64,000 bases of DNA, taken from positions 4,276,001-4,340,000 of the forward strand of contig CM072879.1 in the NCBI GenBank assembly GCA_036937835.1, in the 5' to 3' direction. Shown here in pieces: positions 50,301 to 61,500 of the stretch. The notes below the pieces were generated by a model. That model searched no databases, was not told the origin of the DNA, and saw only the letters and a list, made by a program, of their open reading frames with translations. Within the stretch, counting starts at the first letter, position 1. Every line of letters starts with the position of its first letter. A program made the translations under genes and the position numbers. The stretch comes from Pampus argenteus. Its lineage: Eukaryota; Chordata; Actinopteri; Scombriformes; Stromateidae.

Positions 50301-52983
50301 AATCCGCCACCGGGACCAAACATGGACATAGAGATTGTTCACTATCAGAAGCTTCAGTGGACCATAAAGCAACGTATGTGTTGCATTTTGAATAAAGAGC
50401 ACGACACACTTTCTTTTGTCTTACGGCCTGGTCACACCAGCCTTTAAAACAACAACTTTTCACAGTTCAGTCAATTCAGCTTCAATCAATGGATTTGGCA
50501 TTTGTGGAAGTACATTTTAGCAAATCTTCCATGTTGATGTTGAACTTGGATTAACTTGGATCTTTTGAGAAAGAGAAAACTTCCTGAGTGTGTGCTGACC
50601 TTTAAAGGAACAGTGCCGGAGAGTGGAAAACAATGGAAGATATCATAGCCTATTTGCTGCTTTTAACCGTCTACATTTATATAACACAGCTCAGTAGGTT
50701 ATAACCTGCTCCACAAAAGCGACACAAGCTGCACAAAGTTATGAGACAGGACTCAATGGTACAGAGCCGTTGTCTGGGACAGAGAACAAATCCATCCGGT
50801 AAACAAAAGAGCTAGCTAGCTTTGCTAACTGCTGACTGACATTTCATTTGCGAGCCAGATAAGTTGGAGAGCTTTTGTGACCTTAAGTGCTAGCATGGCT
50901 AGTATCGTAACCTAAGATACTAAGATAGCTACTAGCTTAGCTTAGCTAACTGCTACGTTAGCTAACTGCTATGTTAGCTACCCCTGTACGTCACCAACAG
51001 TAGCTTCCATTAACTCCCGTTTGTGTTGTTAGCTGCAACACTTTCTGGTGTGACCACGCCTTCATACTCTTATTATGCTATTCCTTTTCCTGTCTTCATG
51101 TCTGAGGATGGACGAGAAGGAACACAAAAATGTTTTGTTTAAAATTATTAAAAAACAAACAAAACTAACCCTCATCTGATATCAATATTACACTCATGTC
51201 AAAAACAAACTCAACAAAGTCAGTATTTCTTTCAACACATTTATGTTTGACTGAATTATCATCTTTAAAAGAAAAAAAACACTCTTGTCACTCAGTTTGA
51301 ATTTCTTTCCATCGCTGTATTATTCTGTCTCCAATAAGCCTTTTTCATAGAGGACATTTTGACATGTCATGGTAGTAGAAGCACAGGTGCACTTAATGAA
51401 ATGAATGATGGTTGGATTCCATTCAGCTGCTTTAGTTTCAGGGTGCTGACTGCACACTGACATGGTTTATTGGGACACTTGGAACATTGTTAATGTTATC
51501 AGTAACATTACTACGGTGTCAAGTCAAAATGCCTGCAGTGAACACAGTTTATGCTGCTGTGAGGCCAAATATATGACAGTGAGATTCAGATCAATGTTGC
51601 TCTCAGCTTTGCTTGCGGCACAACACAATTAACACTTGCAGTCATTCATTCATTTTAATCATCAGAAAGGAAAAAAACATACCGGTTGTCTCACCAGTTA
51701 CCTTGATGCTGTGCCTGTGGGCGGCGTCCATGACGGCTGGAACCAGGTCCTCGGTGGGTTCCCCGTGGTCATCCGCCACCCCGGGAGGATACCAGGACAA
51801 CACAAGCACCCCTACAACACCACAGCATGGGGAGGAAGTCTGGTCTGAGTACAGTCGGGCATGATGTCAACATGATATCACTATTTGGATGAAATATCAA
51901 TTTGTATTATATAACCTCATGCATTATTACATTTTTGGAAACTCTTGCTGATTTCAATGGAAATGTATGATGAACAATTGACTATTTCCCACTAGTGGCC
52001 ATCATTGTTTGTTTGTTATTTTTACTTCAAAAAAAAGAAAAAAAAAAGTTTACTTTTTAATTAATTAGCGTATTGCCAATAAGGTTACTTTACATAATTA
52101 CAAAAAACTACTGTTAACTAACTTTGTTCATTTACACAATTAAAAAATTGAAATTATAAGCTTATTCTAATCCTTTAGACCAAATTTACCTTTAAATGTG
52201 ACCGTTTTTAGGACAGCAGAATAAAGAATTTCAGTACTGGCAGGGTGGAGACGGATTTAACAGCATTTTAAATGAAAATATAATTTAAAATTAACTGAAT
52301 AAACAACATAAAAAACCCATATGATTTAATTAGTTGGTCAAAATTGGTCAAAATGCACTGGGGTTGGGGAGGGACTTGAACCCATGGCCCCTGTAAGTCC
52401 TGGTTACGGCCCTGAAGAGTGTCAACATTTGACCATAACAAAGGACACATGTGGAGCCAGCGATGTCACAACTGTTACCTGCTGCCGCAGCTTCTATCTG
52501 GGCCATGTGTGACTCCAGCACCTTTGGGTCCCTGGAGCTGTAGGGTCCCAGCTCTGGGTAAAAACTTGAGGCAATGTCTTCTGGAGGTGTGTGCCTTCCT
52601 TGAGCATGACTGGCTGCAATTTTAGGGTCCCAGTGTGGCACCAGAACGTGATCCCAGTGGATGTATTTGTTGTCCATGCTCGGAGAGCCATACCACAAGT
52701 AATAAAACATATGCACGTCGTAGAAAATGCTATACTCTCGATCCGATTTGGTGAAAACCACCTTCGTGTCGCTGCTGCCCATGTGGAACTGGCCCGGCGA
52801 CACCACCACGTCTTTCACATCCAACCTCCTCCTGTCTGATCTCTCCCCGATGAAGTCCATCCCGGGGGCCAGGTCCGAGAAACCGTCGCTGGGCTTCAGC
52901 GTCCTGAGCCCCATCATTGTCCCGAAGATGAAGAGTGTGAAGAGGAAGAGTGCCACCAGAGCTTTCCTGCGGAGCCGAGTCAT
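44310..52983 (-). CDS. maneal: Glycoprotein endo-alpha-1,2-mannosidase-like protein (GH99), complete, 4 coding exons
   Basis: Homologue of Golgi endomannosidase MANEA, which removes glucosylated mannose from N-glycans that escaped ER glucosidases. Coding exons: 52479-52983, 51702-51811, 46126-46202, 44310-44946; all joins are GT-AG and in phase, giving 442 residues. The ATG at 52,983 (context ACAATGA) starts MTRLRRK followed by a hydrophobic anchor at about 8-26 (ALVALFLFTLFIFGTMMGL), so a type II Golgi membrane protein is predicted. A short stem runs to about 85. The GH99 domain at about 87-435 includes FYYLWYGSP, HWDHVLVPHWDPKI, SSFYPELGPYSS, LSWYPPG, VAFHIQPYKGR, GVFVALI, YTYFASNGFSFGSSHQNW, VGPGYVDT and PWNNHNTRNRVNGRYYE. 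The catalytic segment reads NQWHEGTQIE at 390-399: the second Glu (E394) is kept but the position equivalent to the first catalytic Glu is Gln391, so enzyme activity is doubtful. MANEAL is preferred to MANEA from the N-terminal region and the sf3a3 neighbour. Confidence 0.94.
44947..46125 (-). other. maneal: maneal intron 3
   Basis: The 1.18-kb intron between exons 3 and 4, with donor GTAAG at 46,125 and acceptor CTCAG at 44,947. An open frame extends from exon 4 into it as far as 45,092 but lacks homology there. Nothing else is identifiable. Confidence 0.8.
46712..46790. mobile_element. Dispersed repeat with TTAGCTTAGCACAAAGACTGG core, copy 1
   Basis: The motif GTTAGCTTAGCTTAGCACAA followed by AGACTGGAAACAGG matches a very common fish SINE-like or MITE-like repeat as I recall it. 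It directly follows a (TA) tract. A second, more diverged copy is at 63,159-63,240. Confidence 0.6.
47008..47035. repeat. (TG)n microsatellite
   Basis: 14 uninterrupted TG units in maneal intron 2. Confidence 0.95.
51812..52478 (-). other. maneal: maneal intron 1
   Basis: The 0.67-kb intron between exon 1 (donor GTAACA at 52,478) and exon 2 (acceptor TTGTAG at 51,812). It is AT-rich with no recognised element. Confidence 0.8.
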
Positions 52984-53002
52984 TGTCACTGTCCGTGGTG
53001 CT

Positions 53003-53023
53003 GCTGCTGCTGCTGCTGGAGGA
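53003..53023. repeat. maneal: (CTG)7 in the probable maneal 5' UTR
   Basis: TGCTGCTGC repeats run just upstream of the maneal start codon, reading CAG in the transcript. They are open in another frame as poly-Ser/Ala, which is not meaningful. Confidence 0.85.
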
Positions 53024-53607
53024 GAACAGCCAGTCCAGAAGCCAGCAGGGGGATAACACGGCTTCCTGTTAGTGCCAAACGCTGCCGCTACATCCCATGA
53101 ATGCAGTCACCGTCGAGGCGTCGAGCAGGTAGCAGTGAACGCGTTCAGTCGCACAACAACCGAATCAATCTCACTTCCATAATCACGAGCCGGGGGCATC
53201 CTGCTCGCCTCTTCATGGTGATCACGTCCGGTTTTTATTTTACCCTCTCATCGTTTCCTCTTCGACAGAAAAGTGGGACGCTTCCCTCATGTCTGTAGAG
53301 AAAAACAGAAGGCAGTCCTCTTTAAAGCTGTATTAAACCAAGCCTGGTTACCTTTGTATTGCGTCCATCATCTCTTCCTGTGTCACGTTGTCTCTATTAT
53401 TACAGATCACATTTGTTTCTTGGGAAGTTGTACGAATCCTGCATCGCAGAAAATACACACACATATATATATATATGTATATATATTAAAATTGAATGTT
53501 CTCACTAATAGAGAGAATGAAATGAAAATGTTGCTGTGGTGAGTCAGGAGGGAGGTGGGATTAACCCCGACCGGAAAGAGATGTATGAGGGGTGATTAAT
53601 GCCACAG

Positions 53608-53649
53608 ATGATGATGATGATGAGGAGGAGGAGGAGGAGGAGGAGGAGC
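53608..53649. repeat. (GAT)n(GAG)n compound trinucleotide repeat
   Basis: Five or more GAT units followed by about eight GAG units. Confidence 0.9.
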
Positions 53650-56149
53650 AGGTGGAGATGTCTGTATGAATTCATATTATTTTAGATATTCAGAAAGATT
53701 TCTGTCTGAAAGAATGTGAGCATGTCTTCATTATGTTGGTAAAAGCGTTATTTTACAGTAATTACCTTGTAAATTTGTAGGTAATTTCCAGGCAGGTTTT
53801 AAATGTAATGTAATGTAATCAAAGTTATGTAACAAATCAGCTCCTACACTGTCAACACTAGCATAAATGCCTGCTAGCAATCATTTTGGTATAACAGCAG
53901 CAGTCATTTAACATAAAATAATTCATAAAAGAGGAAGGACATAAAACAGGAAGTATAGATATTAAATATTAAATCTATCACGGCCACAGTCTTTTTCAAT
54001 ACCATGACTGGATACAGTATGATCAATATTACTGTATGATATGATGAAGACAAATGCAAATGAATCAGTAGTTGCATGATCATATTTTTAAACACACTGT
54101 TGTATGCAATGATTCACAAGCACATCATCATCGAATCAACACGCACGTAAAAATGATGAACCTCAAAATGCAATCCTGTGTTTTACAGCTGTTGGCACAT
54201 ATTTCATATTCTAAGCTTATTGGTGTATGAATGATGATTTGTAATGGTCAAAAGCCAAAAATCTTCATTTGGTTTACTTTTGAAAATAATATCTGGCATG
54301 TTTTATGTTTTCAAATCATAATTTCACAGCTGAAGCATTTCAAAAAATATTTCATCTATAGCTGATATGGATCTGTCAAGAACATATGATTCAGTGTTAA
54401 TCAATTAATAGGACACTGGTAACTCCTTATAAGGCGTGTCATTTTCTCCATCTTCTTCACATGACATTAATCCCCCTCATACAAGCTTGTTGTATGGGTG
54501 CTAGTGTAGTAAGTTAATGATTAATTTAATATCATCTTTATTTAATCACATAGATACAATAAATAAGCAATAAAATAGGAAATAACATGAATATTAAATG
54601 TATATTTTCATCCAGTGAAACTCGCAGACTCTTGAGCAATATATATTATTAGCGTAAAATACATAATGACTGCAAAATATCTACCTCTTGGATACTAGGA
54701 GAGCTGAATGTGTCTCCAGCTGCTGCAGTACACAAAGATCTATTATTAAAAAGATGAATAATAGCCATGTCTGTTGTAAATGATTGTATATAATGCATAC
54801 ACTTGTACACCTGATACAGGCTCGAAGTGACATCTAGTGGGAGTCATCAAATAGTGCATTGATCATCTGTGTGCTTGTACCTAAATAATGATAAATTACT
54901 CAATAGAATAAAGGTGGACCCCGTCTTGTTTTTAAAGGAATATCACTTGAATAAACAGATAAACACAAAGAAGATGTGTTTCCTCATGTGGTAAGAAATG
55001 TCACCTACATCCTCTAGGAAATAAACCATCTTAAAAAACACATTGGATTATCGAAGAATGCATTGCAAAAGATGAAAATGGAGATTATTTTTCATATTCT
55101 AAAATGAGATGTTTTCTTGATACACGGACTGGTAACAAAAGATTTATCTCCACTGATTTACATACAGGCATTAACTCAGTTCAGAGCTTTTTTAACTGCA
55201 GCTGTTGCAGGGCATTCATAGACGCAATCGACATTTCCAAAACTAAAATGAATCATTCAAATAAAAAATAAAAAATTTTGTTAGTTAGCAGTTAAGGAAT
55301 TGAAATGACCTTTTTCGTGACTGGACAGATTAAGGAATGAGTTATCATTCAACACACAATGGTATATTAAGGGATTGGATCATCTTTAACTGAGTTTATT
55401 ATTGTAGTAGTGTATATGAATCTTTTTATAATCTAATAACTATGGATTGTAAGGAAATATTGTGCCATGCTCCAATTTCTAATTACAAATGCCAGCCTTG
55501 TGATGTGACGACATGGCATACTGTCATTGCTAACAGGTTGGATATAAACAGTATGTTGATTTATAGACTTGAATTGCTTTGCTTAGTTAGTGGAGCTGTC
55601 CCTGGTCCTGAAACAAAAACAGCCCTCCACCCTTGTTGTGATGGATACTCAGGAAGGTCATAATTCTGCTATATGTTTATTATTGAGGTCATAGTGGGTG
55701 GTGGTGGCGTACTGGATTGCATTATATTTTGAAAAGTGTTCCTAATATTTTGTCCACCACATTAACATACACAAGGAGGGCAACGTTTTTAGAACTCTTT
55801 TCAATATAATGCAAATTTACATTCTCCGAATATCAGACAATTCAAAAATATGACTCACATTATGACTCGCATGGATTCACATCAGATTCCTTTAACTTTT
55901 AAAATGTAGGATTATAGGCTAAACTCTAGATCCAAGACCAGATAAACTGGTTTGATAAGATAAATGCAAATAGTCATATTTGTACGTGATATTTTTAAAG
56001 TCCCCATATGCAGAATTTGAAAATGTTTTATAGTGGCGCCCTCTCGTGGAGATATTAAGTATTATATTATTGTAGAGAGTGATGCCTGTCCAGGTAAGCC
56101 TGACATACATTAGCTTAAAGCAACACATAGACTGCAGGATTGCTTCATA

Positions 56150-56153
<4 letters not shown>

Positions 56154-56186
<33 letters not shown>

Positions 56187-56190
56187 ACAC
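56154..56190. repeat. (CA)n microsatellite
   Basis: About 18 CA units with one TA interruption. Confidence 0.94.
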
Positions 56191-57350
56191 TTTTGTTATC
56201 ACGATAATCTGAAAGATGGTTTGATCACATAAAAATCTGGGCATAAAAAAATTAAACATTTCTGATTGAATGTTCTATTTTTAATCTCATAAAGTGGTGA
56301 CATCCTAATGTTTGCTTTCACATTCATCTGCTGAAGATTCATTACATCATAACTAGTGTGAAGCCAATCATGGACCAGTATGTAACTTACATACGTCTGA
56401 TGTGGAAACTTGTACAACACACCGAGAATGAACTTAACAGTGAAGTAGTAGTAAACATATGCAATATTTACATGTTCATAGATTTTCCCATCAGAGGGAA
56501 GGATGGGATGCCATTTAAAGAACTAGATAACTGAACTTTTTGTGGAAAAAAACACCAGAGACAATTTATTATTATTCAAAATGTATTTGTAATATGTATT
56601 AAAACAGTATTTTATATGTCATTGCACATGTCTGGAGGTGATTGTTGGTGTAATACTGTATTTACATATTTAATTCATCATCATAAGAGTTAATTTGCGG
56701 ATTTGAGTCATAAATACTGCATATCGCAGCATGTAGACATTTGAGATGATAACATTTAAGTTGTCAAATTAAAGCGACACATGAAACAAGTGGAATGTGA
56801 ACGTGGCGTTTGAAAGAGGAGAGATTTCACCAGGTAGGGACTGTCAAATGAAACACAACATCAAGTTGCATTAGCCTAGCATTAGCCTCATTTCATAAGA
56901 ACAAAACCTTTGTCATATTCCTTTAACTGAAGCTTTTGATAGAAAAAGGCTTGAACGTGCTCACTGCTGAGGTGGCCCGCAGCAGCATTTCCTTCCAAAA
57001 GGCTTGTTGTGGGTGGGATATCTGTCACAACATGACAGTGAGTTATAGATTTACTATTGATCAGGCTTATTGATTGATTTCCCTCTGGAGAAAGGGCGAA
57101 AGGTGAGCTGACAGGCTTCCCAGTGGGACTGCTGCTTATCCCCCCCCCACCCCTCTCTCTCACCCAACAACAAAGGCTCAAGCAGTCCCAAAAGTGTGCT
57201 CTAAGCCATCAGCACACCATCACTCACACGTCACCAAAATACTGCAGAGTCTTAATGGAACTGAACTCTGATATGTGCAGTTCAGTCTTTTTCTGCTCTT
57301 TAACACTGAAAGGAAAATGATGAATTGTTTTAATCATTGTGACGTAACAG

Positions 57351-57352
<2 letters not shown>

Positions 57353-57396
<44 letters not shown>

Positions 57397-57405
57397 CGCG
57401 TGTGT
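57353..57405. repeat. (TG)n microsatellite with degenerate CGTG end
   Basis: About 20 perfect TG units, then TGCGTGCGCGTGTGT. It is complementary to the (CA) run at 57,601-57,657. Confidence 0.95.
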
Positions 57406-57595
57406 CAGTGTTAGTTCAATGATGCCTGCTGAACAAGCACGTGCCAAGGCTTTGTTTCCACAAGCCCCTCTGAGTGACTCGGGTCACCTTAAGGTGGCCT
57501 GTTTAGTTGCGCGGCAGTCGTTAGGGCTTTCTGTTTCCATGGCAACTTATAGAGGACCAGTGAATGGAGGTAGTCATTTGGTTTTAATCAGGCAA

Positions 57596-57600
<5 letters not shown>

Positions 57601-57657
<57 letters not shown>
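57601..57657. repeat. (CA)28 microsatellite
   Basis: A perfect run of 28 CA units, the longest in the window. Confidence 0.97.
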
Positions 57658-57659
<2 letters not shown>

Positions 57660-59858
57660 AGCTCCCCTGCAGGCAAAACAAGCACAATACAAAATAAAAA
57701 AGAAACTAAATGCTGCATGGTGATTAACGTTTACTCATTTCCTCCCTCTGAGTTTATGCCGTTCACATACATGATATAAACATGCACACACTCACACACA
57801 CACGCATGGCATGTTTGCTGGAAGTTCCATGACTCAGCTGGAATGAGAGTAGGGCTGTGGTCTTATACGGCAGCTTGAAAGCGACTCGTTACCTATTAAT
57901 GAGCGTGAGTGAATGAACTGATCCCAACAGGCCACCGTTTGCCTTTCTTGTAAACCTTAACAGGTGGACGTGACTCACCTCAGCAGACAAAGCAAGCAGA
58001 TGCATCTCATCTACAACGAGTATGATTCATCCTGGAGACTAAAGGGAGATGAAGATGCCATCTGGTGTCTGAATTCCATCTATTACTTTGTGTAATTATC
58101 AAGGATGTCATAAATACAGCACTGATCTTCACTAATGCAGTCGTATGGAGAACACTGAGGGGCAGCGGCTTGGTGACCTACGGTATGTCTGATTTAGGTG
58201 ATATATTTAATAGGTTTATGTCAGATATGGGGATAATTATTGGATAAATTAATATTAAAGGGGTTTTAATGACTTCCCTAGGTAGATTAAAGTGTTTGAT
58301 TAAAGTTTTTTTTTAATATTTAAAAAAAGTAACAGTACAAGTAGCTCTTTAATTTTACCTAAAAGGAATTTTTCAATTAAAGCGCAAATTCAGGTATTCA
58401 CACATAGATTTGAAGGTTAATTAATTCATAGATTATTACATATGAAGTGGTTTTCGATGAATTATGTACATGAAAGCCATCCTAGAATTACCAACTTGAT
58501 TGAAAATGGAGAGTGCTTTCACTTTTTTGTCAGTTTCTGTGTGTTTTTACCTAATTACCTACCTAAGTAATGAAAATACCTCCCATTATATGTCACAGTA
58601 TATACATATGTGTGTGTGTGTGTGTGTGTTTGTGTGACATCGTTATGGGATTTCACAGGATTTTAAAGCAAAAAAAGATTCATGGCGCTACTAGATATAA
58701 GTAGCTAATCTTTACAAGACAAAATTACAAAATGCTTCAAATGAATTTGATTAAAAAATCAGTTAAGAGTTTTTTTAGACATGCAACACTGTCAAATGCT
58801 TCTAATATGATATTTGATTTATTATACTTTAATCTCTAAAATGTCATTTTGCTTCTCAACAACTTAAACCACCTTCAGACCTTTCACCATACAATATTCT
58901 TTGCTCCTTTTCCCTCTTTTTTTTTAATTGTAAAATTATGAGATTTTGTGCCTCAAACATTTCATTTATCGTGCATTTATCATACAATAAGTGCAGTGAA
59001 ATGTTGAACCTGTGCAGATTTCACAGGGCAAATGTACTATGAAATCATTTATGAAGCAGCAAAAGAAGGGTTATTTAATGGCTCTTAAAGCGGGTTTATG
59101 TGTAACTGGAGAACGAGCTTGACTGTATATGCGGATCATTAAATCAGGAACCAAACATATTTGTTTCCACATTTCCACACAGCCACTTATATTTATATTA
59201 TATAATAAATCAGACGGGAGGATGTTTGCAGACGTGATTGTTAATGAAGACACGTGATAACCAGGTTAATGCTTGAAATGAATCTGGAACTGTTGTCATG
59301 GCAGCAAGTTGTTAATCCTAAACCTGCTGAAATGCATCTTATCGGCAGTTAGATGGATAGAAATATCCCGCTTTCTCATATTTAGAATGAAAGAATGTCG
59401 ATATAAGTATAACTGTAGTTAGAAACATGCATGTTATTGATTCATTATTATGATCTATCGGTGTAATATATACATTCATGCTAACATATACAACTAAATA
59501 AAAGTCTGTGCAAATAGGAATGAGTTGAAATGTAGTTTGGGATATTCTGAGCTAAAGACAGTAGAGAAACAATATGAAACAAAAACTAGTTGTAGCTGTA
59601 TTCATTGAACTATACCAACGTGGTTCACTGGTACTAAACTGTAGCCAGTAGAGACGTTGTGGACTATGTGACGACGTAGAACAAAATAAGAGAAGTAACA
59701 ATGTAGAACCTGAGAGAAAAACACATGAGGCTTATTGTCTGAGAATCTATTGCCCCAGATTATCAGAGACTGATAACAGCATGTTAGCCTGAATTAGTCA
59801 AGCCACATTTGAAGAACAGGGCCCAGTAGCTGCTAAATGCCTTGCAGCTGGGATTGTG

Positions 59859-59860
<2 letters not shown>

Positions 59861-59893
<33 letters not shown>
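59861..59893. repeat. (GT)n microsatellite
   Basis: About 16 GT units on the 5' side of the candidate lin28a promoter block. Confidence 0.95.
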
Positions 59894-59894
<1 letters not shown>

Positions 59895-60061
59895 TAGTAA
59901 TAGTGGGCGGGCTGATATCCCTCTGGACCCTTGGGTGCAACGCTTATGCATCGCCCCAAAGTCCTGATTGGTCAGTTTGTCAATTGTGTTGGCTCTCTAT
60001 CTTATTGGACATGTGTGATTTATCTGTGATTGGAAATCACGTGGACTTGACCAAAAAGGTG

Positions 60062-60070
<9 letters not shown>
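59894..60070 (+). promoter_or_regulatory. lin28a: Candidate lin28a promoter or proximal enhancer with three CCAAT boxes
   Basis: A 177-base segment held between two (GT) tracts. It has a GC box (GGGCGG at 59,905), an octamer-like TTATGCATC near 59,944, and three ATTGG boxes (reverse CCAAT) at 59,967, 60,004 and 60,029. Position 250-750 bases before the candidate lin28a start codons fits a promoter. The start site is not visible, and factor binding is inferred from motifs only. Confidence 0.4.

Positions 60071-60104
<34 letters not shown>
60071..60104. repeat. (TG)n microsatellite
   Basis: About 17 TG units on the 3' side of the candidate lin28a promoter block, in the same orientation as the tract at 59,861. 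Confidence 0.95.
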
Positions 60105-60105
<1 letters not shown>

Positions 60106-60319
60106 CTGAGGGGTGGTGGGGGTTACCAGAGGTAGGAGGGTCAGGGGCCTTCTGCATATTGTGCAAGAGGAGAGCAGGAAGCAGGCAGAACGCATTCTTT
60201 CTCCTGGAGGATTACACGCACCGTGCACGGATGTCCAGCATGCAGTTGACTCTTTTCATCTGATATATTTCTGGGCTGGAGCTGTTTCTGCAGGAGGCTG
60301 CATGTGGAAACCTCCCACC

Positions 60320-60329
60320 ATGGCAGAAG
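60320..60329 (+). other. lin28a: Possible alternative first coding exon of lin28a (MAE-G)
   Basis: CCCACCATGG is a near-optimal start context. ATG GCA GAA G is followed directly by GTACGA, a possible donor, in the same phase as the MGSASN exon. Splicing to lin28a exon 2 would give an MAEG start, reminiscent of LIN28B. Without transcripts this is only a candidate; if not a start it would be an upstream ATG in the 5' UTR. Confidence 0.3.
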
Positions 60330-60651
60330 GTACGAGGAGAGCTCCTTTGAAGATGCTCTGAAAGAAGGAAGAGGGAGGGTTCGGTGGCAGAGAGACAAAA
60401 AGGAGGGCTGGCTTTTCTTCCTTTTGCATTGTCTTTTTCTGAATCTTCTTCTTTATGCCTTTTCTGGGGGGCTGGGTGGTTTGTCTATTCAGACAAAAAA
60501 AGAAAAAAATCTGTACTGAAGTGCTGCCTGCCATGACTTGGTGTCTGGAGGGGAGGGGGGGCATGCTTTTGTTGATGTGTAGGTAGAGAATGGGGGTGTA
60601 AGAGGGCAGCACTTTATCTAAAGCTGAGAGGGAGCAGCAGAGAGAGGCGGG

Positions 60652-61500
60652 ATGGGCTCTGCATCCAACCACACACTCACAGGTAGAGCAAGAAACATTT
60701 ACAACTTCTCATGTTGCTTCATAAGGATGCTTCCACACAGACCTGGCTGCTTATTGGTTTTAATGTTGACAGAGGGAACATTGTTTAAAATACATTTATT
60801 GTTGTTTTTTTTTGTTTAAAGAATATTACGAAATTACAACCGAATTAGACGTAAGTAGAAGTAAGTGTTGAAATATATGATCAATTCTCTGTATCTCTCT
60901 AAATCTAGTCTATGAATTGATAAAACAGTTAGTCAATTAATTGAACGCGTCATCATGTTATAACAGTGCGATCTCTAGAGGGGAAAAAGAAAGAAAAGGA
61001 TAATAAAGATAATAATATAAATATTATTTCATTTTAAGCTAATATAATAATTCAAAGGTATTTAATGCTTGAATATATCTAATTTACATTAGGACTATTT
61101 GTTTGTTTTGTGTAGACACTTTATAGTCTAAACAATTTAATCTAGAAAACAATCTGCCGGGGAATCAATAAACTACCAATAATCAATAATCTATCTGTAT
61201 CTGCCGCACAATCATTACACCATTGATCATTAATTATTAAATATCATTAAATTACGAATGTGTGTGTGTTTTTCTTACTAATCATCTGATGATTTTTTTT
61301 CTTGGATCGCAGCCCTTGCTGTTGCTTTATCTGTGTGTGCCGTCTGTTGTGAAGGGCTGAGCGGGGAGGAGGCAGCGGGTCTGTCCCGGGGCAGCGGCGT
61401 CTGCAAGTGGTTCAACGTGCGGATGGGCTTCGGCTTCCTGTCCATGAGCAGCAGGGACGGAGCTCCGCTGCAGCAGCCGCTCGATGTCTTCGTCCACCAG
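60652..61500 (+). CDS. lin28a: RNA-binding protein Lin-28 homolog A, first coding exons only
   Basis: Cold-shock-domain/CCHC RNA-binding protein that blocks let-7 precursor processing and regulates mRNAs in stem and germ cells; mainly cytoplasmic. Exon 1 coding part 60652-60682 encodes MGSASNHTLT plus one base (donor GTAGAG), like the MGSVSN start of human LIN28A. Exon 2 ends at 61,500 (CAC CAG before GTGAGT) and encodes GVCKWFNVRMGFGFLSM (RNP1-like strand of the cold-shock domain) and LDVFVHQ; the family's exon break also falls after VHQ. Exon 2 has two in-frame acceptors: 61,313 (CGCAG, preceded by TTACTAATC as a branch point) or 61,355 (TGAAG). The second gives GLSGEEAAGLSRGSG before the domain and is closer to the family; the first adds 14 Cys/Val-rich residues. 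FGFLSM favours LIN28A over LIN28B (FGFISM). The rest of the domain and the two CCHC knuckles are on exons past the right edge. Confidence 0.9.
60683..61354 (+). other. lin28a: lin28a intron 1
   Basis: The intron between the MGSASN exon and the cold-shock-domain exon; its 3' end is at 61,312 or 61,354 depending on the acceptor. It is AT-rich with a branch-point-like TTACTAATC at about 61,276-61,284. No other feature is seen. Confidence 0.65.

Larger units (their letters stand above)
46203..51701 (-). other. maneal: maneal intron 2
   Basis: The 5.5-kb intron, with donor GTAAC at 51,701 and acceptor GCACAG at 46,203. It holds a (TA) tract (46,687-46,711) directly followed by a dispersed repeat with a TTAGCTTAGC core, a (TG) tract at 47,008-47,035, a GAG-rich run near 47,605-47,630, and a run of TAGCTTAGC/GTTAGCTA motifs at about 50,810-50,985. 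No nested gene is seen. Confidence 0.75.
52984..60651. other. Divergent intergenic region maneal-lin28a
   Basis: About 7.7 kb. Near maneal the likely 5' UTR carries a (CTG/CAG) run at 53,003-53,023, and a GAT/GAG compound repeat lies at 53,608-53,649. The middle (53,700-57,000) is AT-rich and featureless. Microsatellites occur at 56,154-56,190, 57,353-57,405, 57,601-57,657, 59,861-59,893 and 60,071-60,104. The last kilobase carries the presumed lin28a promoter and 5' UTR. No coding exon of another gene was seen. Confidence 0.6.

Noticed and set aside
52984..52989. maneal start two codons earlier
   Set aside because: The codon at 52,987-52,989 is GTG, not ATG; the ATG at 52,983 has a good context and begins the expected N-terminus.
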